Source: Chryseobacterium aahli
Lineage (GTDB): Bacteria > Bacteroidota > Bacteroidia > Flavobacteriales > Weeksellaceae
DNA length: 64,000 bases
NCBI RefSeq assembly: GCF_022699665.1
Contig: NZ_JALDNB010000011.1
Span: 1-64,000, forward strand
Direction of reading: 5' to 3'
A program made the position numbers and the translations under genes. Shown one piece after another: positions 23,819 to 32,433 of the stretch. Position 1 is the stretch's first letter. Each line of letters opens with the position of its first letter. A model generated the notes under the pieces. The model was not told the origin of the DNA. It did not search any database and worked only from the letters and a program-made list of their open reading frames with translations.

Positions 23819-25165
23819 ATGAAAAAAGTTTTGATGATTATTTTAGGATTATCTGGTCTGGGTCTGAGCGCTCAGAAAAAGTGGTCTTTGAGAGAATGTG
23901 TAGATTACGCAGTGGAGCATAATCTTCAGGTTATTCAAAATCAATATTCAAAACAAATTCAGGATGTCAATCTGAAAATTGCTCAGAATAATTATCTTCC
24001 GTCGGTTTCGGCCAATGTAGGAAACAATGTAAGTTTCGGGCAGGCTTCTTTAGGTACAGGAAGTATCAGAAACGACAGGTTTAGTAACAATGCAAACATT
24101 TCGGCAGATATTTTACTTTACAATAACGGAAGACTTGAAAAAACAGTCAGAAAAACTCAATTTGATGTAGAAGCAAGTCAGTATGATATTGAAACTATTA
24201 AAAATGACATTTCTCTTCAGATTGCTCAACAATATTTGACCACTTTATTAAACAAAGAAATCGTAAAGATTTCTCAAAGTGCGACTGAAAACGCCAAAAA
24301 ACAATTCGACAGAGCAAAAATCACCACAGATGTTGGTACAACGGCTCAAACAATTGTTGCAGAAGCAGAAGCGGCTTGGGCAAGAGAAAAGCAAAACCTG
24401 AAAACTGCCGAAATCAATGTTGGTAGAAGTTTGTTTGCATTGGCTCAGCTTTTACAATTACAGGATTATAAAGATTTTGATGTTGAAAACGTAGAAATAG
24501 GCGAGCAATTGAGTCCGCAATTAATTTCTGTTGATGATGTACTAAATACCGCTTACGAAAGTCAGCCACAAATAAAAGCGGCTGAAAGCAGAATTAAATC
24601 TGCCTTGGCTCAAACTGAAGTTACCCGTACCGCTTTTTGGCCGACGGTGACTGCAAGTATCGGAGTTGGAAGTTTTTATAATAATTTATTGAATACCAGT
24701 TTTTCCGGCATAGATCAGTTTGGAAATGCTACCGCAGAGCCTAATTTTTTCAGACAATACAAAGACAATTTTGGTCAGCAGGGTGGAGTTTCGGTAAACA
24801 TTCCGATTTTCAATAAAGGAATTACAAAGCTTCAGGTAGAGCAGTCTAAAATCAATGAAAGTATTGCCAAAAATTCTTTAGACCAACAAAAACAAACGGT
24901 AAAACAAAACGTACAAAAGGCACAATTTGATGTTGATGCTAACTATGAAGTATATTTAGCATCTGTTGAAGCAGAAAAAAGCACCAAACTGGCAATGGAA
25001 TTTGCAGATAAAAGTTATGCAGCAGGTCGTACAACAATTTATGATTTAAATGTTGCCAGAAACAACTACGCAAACGCTCAGGGTTCGGTAGAACAGGCAA
25101 AATATAATTATCTTTTCAGTCTTAAATTATTGAATTTCTATGCAGGAATTCCATTAAGTTTGTAA
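23819..25165 (+). CDS. TolC family outer-membrane efflux protein
   Basis: A 448-residue outer-membrane protein with a signal peptide (MKKVLMIILGLSGLGLSAQ) and the duplicated OEP fold: WSLRECVDYAVEHNLQVIQNQ in the first repeat and DVLNTAYESQPQIKAAESRIKSALAQ in the second, each followed by long helices. It would form the outer channel of a tripartite efflux or secretion system. No inner-membrane partner or adaptor is adjacent; the gene is followed directly by a SprT-like protein gene (2-bp gap), so the partner must be encoded elsewhere. Confidence 0.93.
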   Translation: MKKVLMIILGLSGLGLSAQKKWSLRECVDYAVEHNLQVIQNQYSKQIQDVNLKIAQNNYLPSVSANVGNNVSFGQASLGTGSIRNDRFSNNANISADILLYNNGRLEKTVRKTQFDVEASQYDIETIKNDISLQIAQQYLTTLLNKEIVKISQSATENAKKQFDRAKITTDVGTTAQTIVAEAEAAWAREKQNLKTAEINVGRSLFALAQLLQLQDYKDFDVENVEIGEQLSPQLISVDDVLNTAYESQPQIKAAESRIKSALAQTEVTRTAFWPTVTASIGVGSFYNNLLNTSFSGIDQFGNATAEPNFFRQYKDNFGQQGGVSVNIPIFNKGITKLQVEQSKINESIAKNSLDQQKQTVKQNVQKAQFDVDANYEVYLASVEAEKSTKLAMEFADKSYAAGRTTIYDLNVARNNYANAQGSVEQAKYNYLFSLKLLNFYAGIPLSL

Positions 25166-25166
25166 A

Positions 25167-25757
25167 ATGTCTATTCAGTCTTTAGAAAAATATTTACCTC
25201 AAAACACTCTAAATCATTTAAGGAATTGGTTTTCTGATCATTCTATTCATATTAAAATTACAAGAAACAGAAATTCTAAGCTTGGAGATTACCGGAAACT
25301 TCGTGATCTTTCTCATGAGATAACGATCAATTCGACATTGCAACCGCAGCTTTTTTTCTTTGTACTGACTCACGAATTGGCACATTTAATTGCCTTTGAA
25401 AAATTTGGAAGAAGAATTTCTCCCCACGGAAATGAATGGAAGCATACTTTCAGAATCATGCTTTTGGAAAGTATGGAAGTGTACGAAGATGATTTAAAAC
25501 CGATTATTCTTAAATTTTCGAAATCACCAAAGGCCAATTTCATGGCAAGCCCGGATTTGGTGAAGTATTTTCACATTGAAAACCAAGATGATGATGAAAT
25601 TTATATAGAGCAAATTACGAAAGGTGAACATTTCATTTATCGGGATCAAAAGTATTTATTGGAGGGTCTGATTAAAAAAAACTATCTTTGTCTTAATCTG
25701 GCTACAGGAAGGAAGTACTCTTTCAAACCTTTGGCGAGAGTGAAAAAATGCAGTTAA
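25167..25757 (+). CDS. SprT-like zinc metalloprotease domain protein
   Basis: A 196-residue protein with the SprT zinc motif HELAH (69-73) and a third possible ligand His87 (ISPHGNEW). The C-terminal part lacks the Cys4 zinc ribbon of eukaryotic SPRTN. Bacterial members are poorly studied; proteolysis is suggested by the motif only. It starts 1 bp after the TolC-like gene stop and runs into the mannose-1-phosphate guanylyltransferase region, so it is in the middle of a three-gene unit. Confidence 0.88.
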   Translation: MSIQSLEKYLPQNTLNHLRNWFSDHSIHIKITRNRNSKLGDYRKLRDLSHEITINSTLQPQLFFFVLTHELAHLIAFEKFGRRISPHGNEWKHTFRIMLLESMEVYEDDLKPIILKFSKSPKANFMASPDLVKYFHIENQDDDEIYIEQITKGEHFIYRDQKYLLEGLIKKNYLCLNLATGRKYSFKPLARVKKCS

Positions 25758-25759
25758 AT

Positions 25760-26839
25760 ATGTCAAAATCAGATAAATACTGTGTGATTATGGCGGGAGG
25801 AATCGGTAGTAGATTCTGGCCTCTGAGCACACAGAAATTCCCAAAACAATTTCAGGATATTTTAGGAACGGGTCGTACCATGATTCAGCAGACTTACGAC
25901 AGAATCAGTAAAGTGATTCCTAATGAGAATATATTTGTGATTACGAATAAAGAATATGTACATCTTTCTCATCAGCAGTTGCCGGAGATTCCTGCAGAAA
26001 ATGTTGTTGGTGAACCTTTGATGAAAAACACTGCCGCCTGTAATCTTTACATGGCCAACAAAATCGCAGAGGTTAATCCCGATGCTACGATGATAGTGCT
26101 TCCTGCAGACCATTTAATCTTAAAAGAAGAAACGTTTTTAGAAAAGGTAGAGTTGGCATTTAACATTGCTTCCACACACGATTATTTGGTGACTTTGGGT
26201 ATTACACCCACAAGACCAGATACTGGTTATGGCTATATTCAGTTTGTTGAAAAGAAAGATTCTGATTATTATAAAGTTAAAACTTTCACAGAAAAACCAA
26301 TGCTGGAAATCGCTAAAAGCTTTCTAGAAAGTGGTGATTTTCTTTGGAATGCTGGTATTTTTATCTGGAATGTAAATTCTATCCACAAGGCATTTGAGAT
26401 GTTTCTTCCGGAAATGACCCAGCAATTTACCGCTTGCGAATACAATGCAGAAGCCGAGGAAAGCTGTATTGAGCTGATTTATCCTAAAATTCAGAAGATA
26501 TCCATTGATAATGGAATTTTAGAAAAAGCAAAAAACGTATATGTAATTCCTGCAGATTTGGGCTGGAGCGACCTCGGAACCTGGACTTCAGTTTTTGAAA
26601 ACAGCGAAAGAGACGAAAATGATAATGCCGTGAACATAAAAACTGCCCTTACTTACGATTCTACGGGCAATATTATTCACGTGAAAAATAATAAAGCGGT
26701 AGTTATAGACGGATTAAAGGATTTTATCGTTGTAGATACAGACAAAGTTTTATTGATTTGCCCAAGAGAACACGATCAGCAGATCAAAGACTATGTTTTA
26801 GATTTAAAAAGCCTTAAAAAAGGTGAAAAATATATGTAA
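25760..26839 (+). CDS. Mannose-1-phosphate guanylyltransferase
   Basis: Makes GDP-mannose from mannose-1-phosphate and GTP for glycan synthesis. The nucleotidyltransferase signature is MAGGIGSRFWPLST (11-24) with FPKQF, and later TFTEKPMLE and NAGIFIWN. At 359 residues it has only the catalytic and beta-helix parts and lacks the C-terminal isomerase of bifunctional ManC/AlgA. ATG 25760 directly after the upstream stop is preferred over an ATG 12 bp earlier that lies within the SprT-like gene. Fits with the nearby glycosyltransferases in envelope polysaccharide synthesis. Confidence 0.92.
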   Translation: MSKSDKYCVIMAGGIGSRFWPLSTQKFPKQFQDILGTGRTMIQQTYDRISKVIPNENIFVITNKEYVHLSHQQLPEIPAENVVGEPLMKNTAACNLYMANKIAEVNPDATMIVLPADHLILKEETFLEKVELAFNIASTHDYLVTLGITPTRPDTGYGYIQFVEKKDSDYYKVKTFTEKPMLEIAKSFLESGDFLWNAGIFIWNVNSIHKAFEMFLPEMTQQFTACEYNAEAEESCIELIYPKIQKISIDNGILEKAKNVYVIPADLGWSDLGTWTSVFENSERDENDNAVNIKTALTYDSTGNIIHVKNNKAVVIDGLKDFIVVDTDKVLLICPREHDQQIKDYVLDLKSLKKGEKYM

Positions 26840-26872
26840 AGCAATGGCACAGTTTCTGCCACAATCTCAGCT

Positions 26873-27541
26873 ATGGTAAGATATCAAAACCGCATTTTCC
26901 TTTCTGTTTTTCTATTCTTAGGAATTGCAGTATTTTCACAAACTAAGAAGAAATTCTCAAGTGTTGAAGGAGTTTTAGCTCGGGTTATCCCTAACGATAG
27001 AATTGATTTTTGGGCATTGATCCATAACAGTTACGGTAAGAATAGAGAAGTGAGAATTTCAGGGACAAAGAAAGATTATGTGCCACAGTTTTCAGGTTTT
27101 AATTTGAGCCCGGCAGAAGATAGTTTTTACTACATCGTTTATTCGACTGCGGGGAAATTGAATTACATCACAGAAATTAAAGATTTAAAAGATTTTTTAG
27201 GAAAAATCGATAATGCTGATGAAGCAGCTTTATCTGCCGTTCTTGATGGTTATTTGATTGATGAGCAGTTTGTAGACGTTGCCGCTAATTATTATGAAGA
27301 TAAAGATAATTATTATCTTGATTTAGGAAAAGTAACCTCTAAAGAGTGCCCTTATCAGAAAAATCATTTTACTCTTACAGTAAATAAGTCGACCGGTATC
27401 GTTTCAAATGTGAAAGACAATGGTACCTACATCGAACTTTACAAAAAAAATTGCACCAATAATCCACGATTGTTAAAAATCGAAAAGAAAGAAGAACCTA
27501 AAGATGAGCCAAAGAAAAAGCCTGTCAAAAAACGAAAGTAA
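26873..27541 (+). CDS. Secreted hypothetical protein
   Basis: A 222-residue protein with an N-terminal signal segment (FLSVFLFLGIAVFSQ) and a Lys/Glu/Pro-rich C-terminus (KKEEPKDEPKKKPVKKRK), so it is probably periplasmic. I do not recognise a family; the middle contains a compact alpha/beta region (SVEGVLARVIPNDRIDFWALI). It starts 33 bp after the guanylyltransferase gene and its last 38 bp overlap the start of a GNAT gene in another frame, which suggests coupled translation. Confidence 0.72.
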   Translation: MVRYQNRIFLSVFLFLGIAVFSQTKKKFSSVEGVLARVIPNDRIDFWALIHNSYGKNREVRISGTKKDYVPQFSGFNLSPAEDSFYYIVYSTAGKLNYITEIKDLKDFLGKIDNADEAALSAVLDGYLIDEQFVDVAANYYEDKDNYYLDLGKVTSKECPYQKNHFTLTVNKSTGIVSNVKDNGTYIELYKKNCTNNPRLLKIEKKEEPKDEPKKKPVKKRK

Positions 27542-28043
27542 TGTCTACGAAACCGAAAGATTAATCATTCGTCCGATGTCTTTGGACGATGCAGATCTTA
27601 TCCTGGAACTTTACAATATGCCGAATTTTATTAAATTCATTGGCGACCGAAACATCAATTCTCTTGCTGATGCTGAAAATTATATAAAGGCTAAATTTCT
27701 TCCACAGTTTGAGAAATTAGGTTTTGGGAATTATTTAATTGAATTAAAAGATGGAAATATCAAAATCGGTGGAGTAGGAATCTTTGAAAGGCAGGGTTTA
27801 GATATCGTTGATATTGGCTTTTCTGTTCTGGAAAGATTTGAAGGCAAAGGCTATATGTTTGAAGCTGCTCAAAAAATAAAATCCATAGGAATGGACGATT
27901 TTGGCTTAAATAAAATATCTGCCATCACTTCAAAAGACAACTTTTCTTCTCAAAAATTAATTAAAAGATTAGGATTAAAATTTCAGAAATACGTCACACT
28001 TCCCAATGAAGATGAAGAATTGATGTATTATGAAACGGAATAA
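27504..28043 (+). CDS. GNAT family N-acetyltransferase
   Basis: A 179-residue acetyltransferase of the RimJ/RimL type, using acetyl-CoA. It contains ETERLIIRPMSLDDAD, IKIGGVGIFERQGLDIVDIGFSVLERFEGKGYMFEA with the acetyl-CoA loop, and SSQKLIKRLGLKFQK near the end. The only in-frame ATG lies inside the previous gene (38-bp overlap), giving a 14-residue Ser/Lys-rich extension before the family's usual start; so the true start is not certain. Substrate unknown, possibly a ribosomal protein or small molecule. Confidence 0.88.
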   Translation: MSQRKSLSKNESNVYETERLIIRPMSLDDADLILELYNMPNFIKFIGDRNINSLADAENYIKAKFLPQFEKLGFGNYLIELKDGNIKIGGVGIFERQGLDIVDIGFSVLERFEGKGYMFEAAQKIKSIGMDDFGLNKISAITSKDNFSSQKLIKRLGLKFQKYVTLPNEDEELMYYETE

Positions 28044-28049
28044 CTAACC

Positions 28050-28127
28050 ACGAACAACACAAATATTTTCACGAATAGATATTAAAAATTTGTGTCATCC
28101 GTGAAAACATTTGCGCAATTTGTGTTT
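28050..28127. repeat. Imperfect inverted repeat between convergent genes
   Basis: CACAAATATTTTCACGAAT and ATCCGTGAAAACATTTGCG are imperfect inverted arms (one indel-free alignment with three mismatches) about 25 bp apart, with flanking CACGAA and TTGTGT words. It lies between the convergent GNAT and bcp genes. Confidence 0.55.
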
Positions 28128-28130
28128 AAA

Positions 28131-28580
28131 TTAATTCTCCAGGATCTGTTCAGCCGCAGTTTTAGAAGTCACTTTTTCAATTACTCGTGTGCAAATTCCT
28201 TTTTCATCAAAAATAAAAGTGGTTCTTACGATTCCCATATAGGTTTTTCCGAACGTCTTCTTTTCCTGCCAGACCCCGAATTTCTCTATAATATCACGGT
28301 TTTCATCCGCAATTAGATCATAAGGAAAGGCAAATTTGTTATGAAAGTTCTTCTGTTTTTTCACAGAATCTCCACTGATTCCCAATAATTGAAATCCTGC
28401 TTTTTCCAATAATGAATAATTATCGCTGAGGTTACACGCTTCTACGGTACATGTCGGAGTATTGGCTTGTGGATAAAAGAAAATAACTAATTTTTTTCCA
28501 ATTAATTTTTCCGAATTTACGGTTTGTCCATCTTGATTGATTCCTTCAAAATTGGGTAATTTGTCTCCTACTTTCAGCAT
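28131..28580 (-). CDS. bcp: Thioredoxin-dependent peroxiredoxin (Bcp/PrxQ type)
   Basis: Reduces hydrogen peroxide and organic peroxides with thioredoxin. The peroxidatic cysteine motif is FYPQANTPTCTVEACNL, with Cys44 and the resolving Cys49 spaced by four residues as in PrxQ/Bcp. The protein has 149 residues, the usual size. It is divergent from nth with a compact shared promoter region (28588-28605). An antioxidant enzyme next to a base-excision glycosylase is a plausible oxidative-damage pairing, but no shared regulator site is visible. Confidence 0.94.
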   Translation of the reverse strand: MLKVGDKLPNFEGINQDGQTVNSEKLIGKKLVIFFYPQANTPTCTVEACNLSDNYSLLEKAGFQLLGISGDSVKKQKNFHNKFAFPYDLIADENRDIIEKFGVWQEKKTFGKTYMGIVRTTFIFDEKGICTRVIEKVTSKTAAEQILEN

Positions 28581-28587
28581 AATGATT

Positions 28588-28605
28588 TATTTTTGTTCAA
28601 ATTTA
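28588..28605. promoter_or_regulatory. Divergent promoter of bcp and nth
   Basis: Two -7 boxes two bp apart on opposite strands: TATTTTTG at 28588-28595 (+, nth) and rc TAAATTTG at 28598-28605 (-, bcp). Expected starts of transcription are on either side of this small segment. Confidence 0.6.
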
Positions 28606-28613
28606 ATGGTTAC

Positions 28614-29234
28614 ATGACAAAAAAGCAAAGAGCAGAGCTTGTTCAGATAGAATTAGAGAAATTATATCCTACCGTTCCTATTCCTTTGGAGCATACAGAT
28701 CCGTTTACTTTGATGGTTGCGGTGGCACTTTCTGCACAAACGACCGATAAAAAAGTGAATCAGGTGACACCAGAACTTTTCGCTGTAGCAGGCACACCTC
28801 AAAGAATGGCAAAGCTAGAGGAGTTTCAAATTAAAGAACTCATTAAAGAAATAGGACTTTCCAATACGAAAGCCAAAAATCTGAAAAGAATGGCAGAACT
28901 CCTTTTGGAAAGGCACAACGGAATAGTGCCACAAACTTACGAAGAATTAGAGGCTCTTCCCGGAGTTGGGCATAAAACCGCTTCTGTAGTGATGAGCCAA
29001 GGATTCGGATTTCCTGCTTTTCCAGTCGATACACACATTCACAGACTGATGACGCAGTGGAAGTTGACGTCAGGGAAAAACGTCGTAGAAACGGAAAGAG
29101 ATGCCAAAAACATCTGGAAAGAAGAGGTCTGGAATAAACTACACCTTCAGATTATTTTCTACGGAAGAGAGTATTCTCCCGCAAGAGGAAAGGGTGAGAA
29201 AGATTTTATAACGAAAATGTTGTTTGAGAAATAA
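28614..29234 (+). CDS. nth: Endonuclease III-type DNA glycosylase lacking the Fe-S cluster
   Basis: Removes oxidised pyrimidines and cuts the abasic site. The HhH motif is LPGVGHKTASVV with catalytic Lys121, and the catalytic Asp139 is in FPVDTHIHR. At 206 residues it is a little shorter than E. coli Nth. The C-terminus ends in KLHLQIIFYGREYSPARGKG and has no cysteine, so the C-X6-C-X2-C-X5-C [4Fe-4S] loop is missing. ATG 28614 is preferred to an in-frame TTG at 28593 because that TTG is the end of the -7 box. Single gene. Confidence 0.94.
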   Translation: MTKKQRAELVQIELEKLYPTVPIPLEHTDPFTLMVAVALSAQTTDKKVNQVTPELFAVAGTPQRMAKLEEFQIKELIKEIGLSNTKAKNLKRMAELLLERHNGIVPQTYEELEALPGVGHKTASVVMSQGFGFPAFPVDTHIHRLMTQWKLTSGKNVVETERDAKNIWKEEVWNKLHLQIIFYGREYSPARGKGEKDFITKMLFEK

Positions 29235-29249
29235 TAAAAGATTTTTTAG

Positions 29250-29325
29250 CAGCCACAAAATTCCCCTCCCTTGGAGGGGTGGATAAATTTTCAAAGAAAA
29301 TTTAGACGGGGTGGTTTTAGAATGA
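29250..29325. repeat. GC-rich palindromic intergenic repeat
   Basis: A TTCCCCTCCCTTGGAGGGG core (hairpin arms CCCCTCC and GGAGGGG) followed by TTTTCAAAGAAAA and ACGGGGTGGTTTTA. The block is clearly GC-richer than its surroundings and matches a type of REP-like intergenic element I recall from several Bacteroidota. It lies downstream of nth. Confidence 0.6.
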
Positions 29326-29339
29326 AAAAACTTTAGAAA

Positions 29340-29789
29340 CTACTCCACATCCAACAATCTTCTGTGATAGTTAATTTGCCCCAAATGATAACCCAAATGT
29401 CCAAACAAATGAATCAGAAAATATTCTGTTATCATTGGATATCCTAATGCATCAATAGGATATACTTTTGCCAAATCTTCTTCAGAAAGCTGATCAAGTG
29501 AAGAATTTACTGCTTCAATAGTTTTTTCAATTTGCAGAATCAATTCGGTTCTTGGAATGTTTTTTAATGAAAATTCAAGTTCCCTGTTTCTTATATAGCC
29601 AGAATTCCCCAAAATAGCTCCGATAAAATGATTAAGATTTCCAACCAGATGAAGTGATAAATTTCCTCCGGAATTTAAAATGTTTTTATCAATTTTCCAA
29701 ATCGCTTCTTCGTTTTGGTAAGATTCAATTTCTGTTTTTAATTTATTTAAATCTCTTGTGTAAAGTGATTTTAAAGATTCTGTTATCAT
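29340..29789 (-). CDS. DinB superfamily protein
   Basis: A 149-residue four-helix-bundle protein with the histidine placement of the DinB/DUF1572 family: LHLVGNLNHFIG (first metal ligand), and ITEYFLIHLFGHLGYHLGQINYHRR near the C-terminus (others). DinB proteins bind a metal and some act as thiol transferases. The substrate is unknown. It is followed (on the minus strand) by no close gene; the DUF885 gene lies 47 bp upstream on the same strand. Confidence 0.88.
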   Translation of the reverse strand: MITESLKSLYTRDLNKLKTEIESYQNEEAIWKIDKNILNSGGNLSLHLVGNLNHFIGAILGNSGYIRNRELEFSLKNIPRTELILQIEKTIEAVNSSLDQLSEEDLAKVYPIDALGYPMITEYFLIHLFGHLGYHLGQINYHRRLLDVE

Positions 29790-29836
29790 TTTGCTTATTT
29801 AATTTTTAGATATCTAAAATTACTTTTAATAAAAAC

Positions 29837-31633
29837 CTATTTCTGCTTCTTCGCCCAAAGCTCCATCTTTCTGTTCAAAACATCCAGCGGAAGACAGCCC
29901 TGACTTAAAAGCTCATCATGGAATTTTGCAAGATTAAATTTATTTCCGAGCTGCTTTTGATATTGTTCTCTCAATTCACGAATTCTCAATGAACCGATTT
30001 TGTAGCCCAAAGCCTGTCCAGGCATTGCCATATATCTTTCTACTTCTGCAGTTGCGCCAGCTTCGTCGTAAGCAATGTTGCTCAGAAAATAAGTGATTGC
30101 CTCTTCTCTCGTCATTTTTCCGGTGTGAATTCCGGTGTCGACAACCAAACGAACGGCTCTCAACATTTGGTCGCTCAGATACCCCATTTTTTGGTAAGGA
30201 TCAGTGTACAATCCAAATTCAGGACCTAACGTTTCACAATAATGAGCCCAGCCTTCGCCATAAGCTCCGAACCAGCCGAATCTCATAAACTTTGGAAGTT
30301 TCGTGTTTTCCTGCTGTAGAGAAACCTGATAATGGTGTCCCGGAATGGCTTCATGTAAGAAAAGTGATTCCATTCCAGAAGTAACGTTGAATTTTGAAGG
30401 GTCGGGAAGTGGCATGTAGAAAATCCCCGGTCTTTTTCCGTCCGGAGTTCCCTGCATGTATTCTGCACTAGCACTCGCTTCTCTGAATTTTTCGGTTTGT
30501 CTGATTTCAAATTTTGTTTTCGGTGTTACACTGAACATCGTTTTTAACTTCGGAGTTATCTTCGCTAAAATCCCATTAAAACCATCTAAAACTTCTTTCG
30601 AGGTTTTGTAAGGCATTGCTTTCGGGTCTGTTGTCACTGAAGTGATGAACTCTTCAAGGGTTCCGGTAAAGCCAACCTGCTGTTTTACTTTTTCCATTTC
30701 AGCACGAAGCATGGCAACCTGCTGTTGGCCAATTTTGTTGATTTCCTCAGGTGTTTTGTTGGTAGTTGTCCAGCTTTTCACATAATATTTGTAGATGTTT
30801 TCTCCTTTAGGAAGGCTGTTGTAACCGTCTGTTTCTCTAGATTTAGACAGATATTCTTTCTCTAGAAATTCACCCATCTTCGTGTAAGCCGGAATTATAT
30901 TTTTAGCAACCGCATCTTTATAAAGTTTAGTAAATTTTTCTTTCTGTTCAGCAGTGAAATTTTTAGGGAAATTCTTTATCGGTCCGGAGAAAATGTTTTT
31001 ATCAAAATCAGATGTGATGATTTCTTCCGCTTTCATCTGCGGGATCATTTTCAGAACCAGCTTTCTCGGAAGAACAATTTTATTGGTCATTCCTTCACGG
31101 AAGTTTTCTGTGGCAGCATTCATCCATTCCGGGAATTTCTCCATTCTTTTTAACCAGTCTTCATAATCTTTTTCAGTATTAAAAGGCTGGCTTCCTTGTC
31201 CGCTTCCATACAAAGGAAAATTCAACGGAAGTCCCCCAAACTGAGTGAAAGGAATATATTCCGGATGATAAGCGTAGGCTTCGATTTTATCTTTTAAAGA
31301 ATAATCCAAAACATCATAAACTACTTTGTCTTCATCTGAAAGGGCTTTATAATCAACGTTTTCAAGCTGAGTTTGTACAGAATGGTAAAAAGCAATTTCA
31401 CCCGAAATAAAATCTTTGTCAATGTTAATTGGCAATTGGTCATTATATCTCAAATCTCCCTGTGAAGTGGCTTCCAAAGGATATAATTTTAAATACTGCT
31501 CGTAATAGTTTGCAGCAATAGAATCCAGATTAGTTGGGGTAATTTTCGTTAGAGGCGAATCTGTCTTTCTGCAAGAAGCAAGACTTACTATTAAACCTAA
31601 TCCCAATACAGCTTTTGATACGATGTTTTTCAT
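29837..31633 (-). CDS. DUF885 family lipoprotein, likely metallopeptidase
   Basis: A large (598-residue) lipoprotein with lipobox LIVSLASC (Cys21). The DUF885 zinc motif HEAIPGHHYQ is in the C-terminal third, followed by EGWAHYCETLG and ATAEVERYMAMPGQALGYKIG. Family members are predicted to be M2/M32-like metallopeptidases at the envelope, and the motif supports this, but the substrate is not known. ATG 31633 is chosen since the lipoprotein signal begins there. A -7 box (rc TATTTTTG at 31652-31659) is 19 bp upstream. Confidence 0.9.
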   Translation of the reverse strand: MKNIVSKAVLGLGLIVSLASCRKTDSPLTKITPTNLDSIAANYYEQYLKLYPLEATSQGDLRYNDQLPINIDKDFISGEIAFYHSVQTQLENVDYKALSDEDKVVYDVLDYSLKDKIEAYAYHPEYIPFTQFGGLPLNFPLYGSGQGSQPFNTEKDYEDWLKRMEKFPEWMNAATENFREGMTNKIVLPRKLVLKMIPQMKAEEIITSDFDKNIFSGPIKNFPKNFTAEQKEKFTKLYKDAVAKNIIPAYTKMGEFLEKEYLSKSRETDGYNSLPKGENIYKYYVKSWTTTNKTPEEINKIGQQQVAMLRAEMEKVKQQVGFTGTLEEFITSVTTDPKAMPYKTSKEVLDGFNGILAKITPKLKTMFSVTPKTKFEIRQTEKFREASASAEYMQGTPDGKRPGIFYMPLPDPSKFNVTSGMESLFLHEAIPGHHYQVSLQQENTKLPKFMRFGWFGAYGEGWAHYCETLGPEFGLYTDPYQKMGYLSDQMLRAVRLVVDTGIHTGKMTREEAITYFLSNIAYDEAGATAEVERYMAMPGQALGYKIGSLRIRELREQYQKQLGNKFNLAKFHDELLSQGCLPLDVLNRKMELWAKKQK

Positions 31634-31745
31634 TATGAAATCTTTAAAACACAAAAATAAAGAATATTAGCTCAAAACAGATTTGAAGAATCGTTATTTA
31701 TAAAAAAATAATTTTGAAAATATTTTAAACATTCATACAATTTTT

Positions 31746-31753
31746 TATCTTTG
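31746..31753 (+). promoter_or_regulatory. -7 box of the acidic hypothetical gene
   Basis: TATCTTTG matches TAnnTTTG and lies 48 bp before the ATG at 31802. Confidence 0.55.
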
Positions 31754-31801
31754 CCTAAAGCGTTTAACTATCATACTATTACAGTTCTTTTTTAAGAAAT
31801 A

Positions 31802-32263
31802 ATGAAAGGGATTTTAAAAATTTACCATCCGGACGAAACATTGAAGTACAATATAAAAAGCACTTACTGCAAGGCTGTTTATAGTAATCAAGAGCATTTT
31901 CTAGAAGTAGAAATCATTACGGATGACGGGCTCGATCATGTAGATGATGATTCTTTACAATACAATTTTCCTCAGCTTTCTTTGGAAATAATTGAATTTC
32001 CTATCGATTCTTCAGAGATCGAAGGAAAAACATTTGAAATCAATGATTCTGAAGATGAAATATTTACTGAAGTAGATTTGTTTGATGATGAAGAAGCTTT
32101 CATTTATGACAACAAGCTTTTGTTTGATAAAAATGAAGAAGGCGAGCTACAAGTAACTTGGAAAGGAACCATCGACGATTTCTACACAGGATCTGACACT
32201 CCGCTTCCTTTCAGGCTTAAATGTGAGTTTACTCCAGATGAAATTATCGTAGACGAAGACTAA
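31802..32263 (+). CDS. Acidic hypothetical protein
   Basis: A 153-residue protein with a strongly acidic composition (DDGLDHVDDDSL, DSEDEIFTEVDLFDDEE, TPDEIIVDED). It has no signal peptide and no membrane segment, so it is cytoplasmic. Predicted structure is mainly beta strands. I do not recognise the family. It has its own promoter and is separated by 170 bp from the ExbB gene downstream, which has its own -7 box. Confidence 0.78.
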   Translation: MKGILKIYHPDETLKYNIKSTYCKAVYSNQEHFLEVEIITDDGLDHVDDDSLQYNFPQLSLEIIEFPIDSSEIEGKTFEINDSEDEIFTEVDLFDDEEAFIYDNKLLFDKNEEGELQVTWKGTIDDFYTGSDTPLPFRLKCEFTPDEIIVDED

Positions 32264-32395
32264 TCGTCATCCAATATTCACTGTAAATTTCTTTTCAAAT
32301 ATTTTTTGGAAAGAAATTTGCTGTTTTTAGGCGGGATATTTATTTTAAACTCATATTTTAAGCTTATTTTAAGATAAGTATTGATAATATTCCTT

Positions 32396-32403
32396 TATTT
32401 TTG
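32396..32403 (+). promoter_or_regulatory. -7 box of the ExbB-ExbD-TonB operon
   Basis: TATTTTTG, matching TAnnTTTG, 30 bp before ATG 32434. Confidence 0.6.
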
Positions 32404-32433
32404 TCGTTCAAACCATTATAAATAAACTAATTG

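Noticed and set aside
28593..28595. TTG start codon for nth
   Set aside because: Part of the -7 box TATTTTTG; homologues start near the ATG at 28614.
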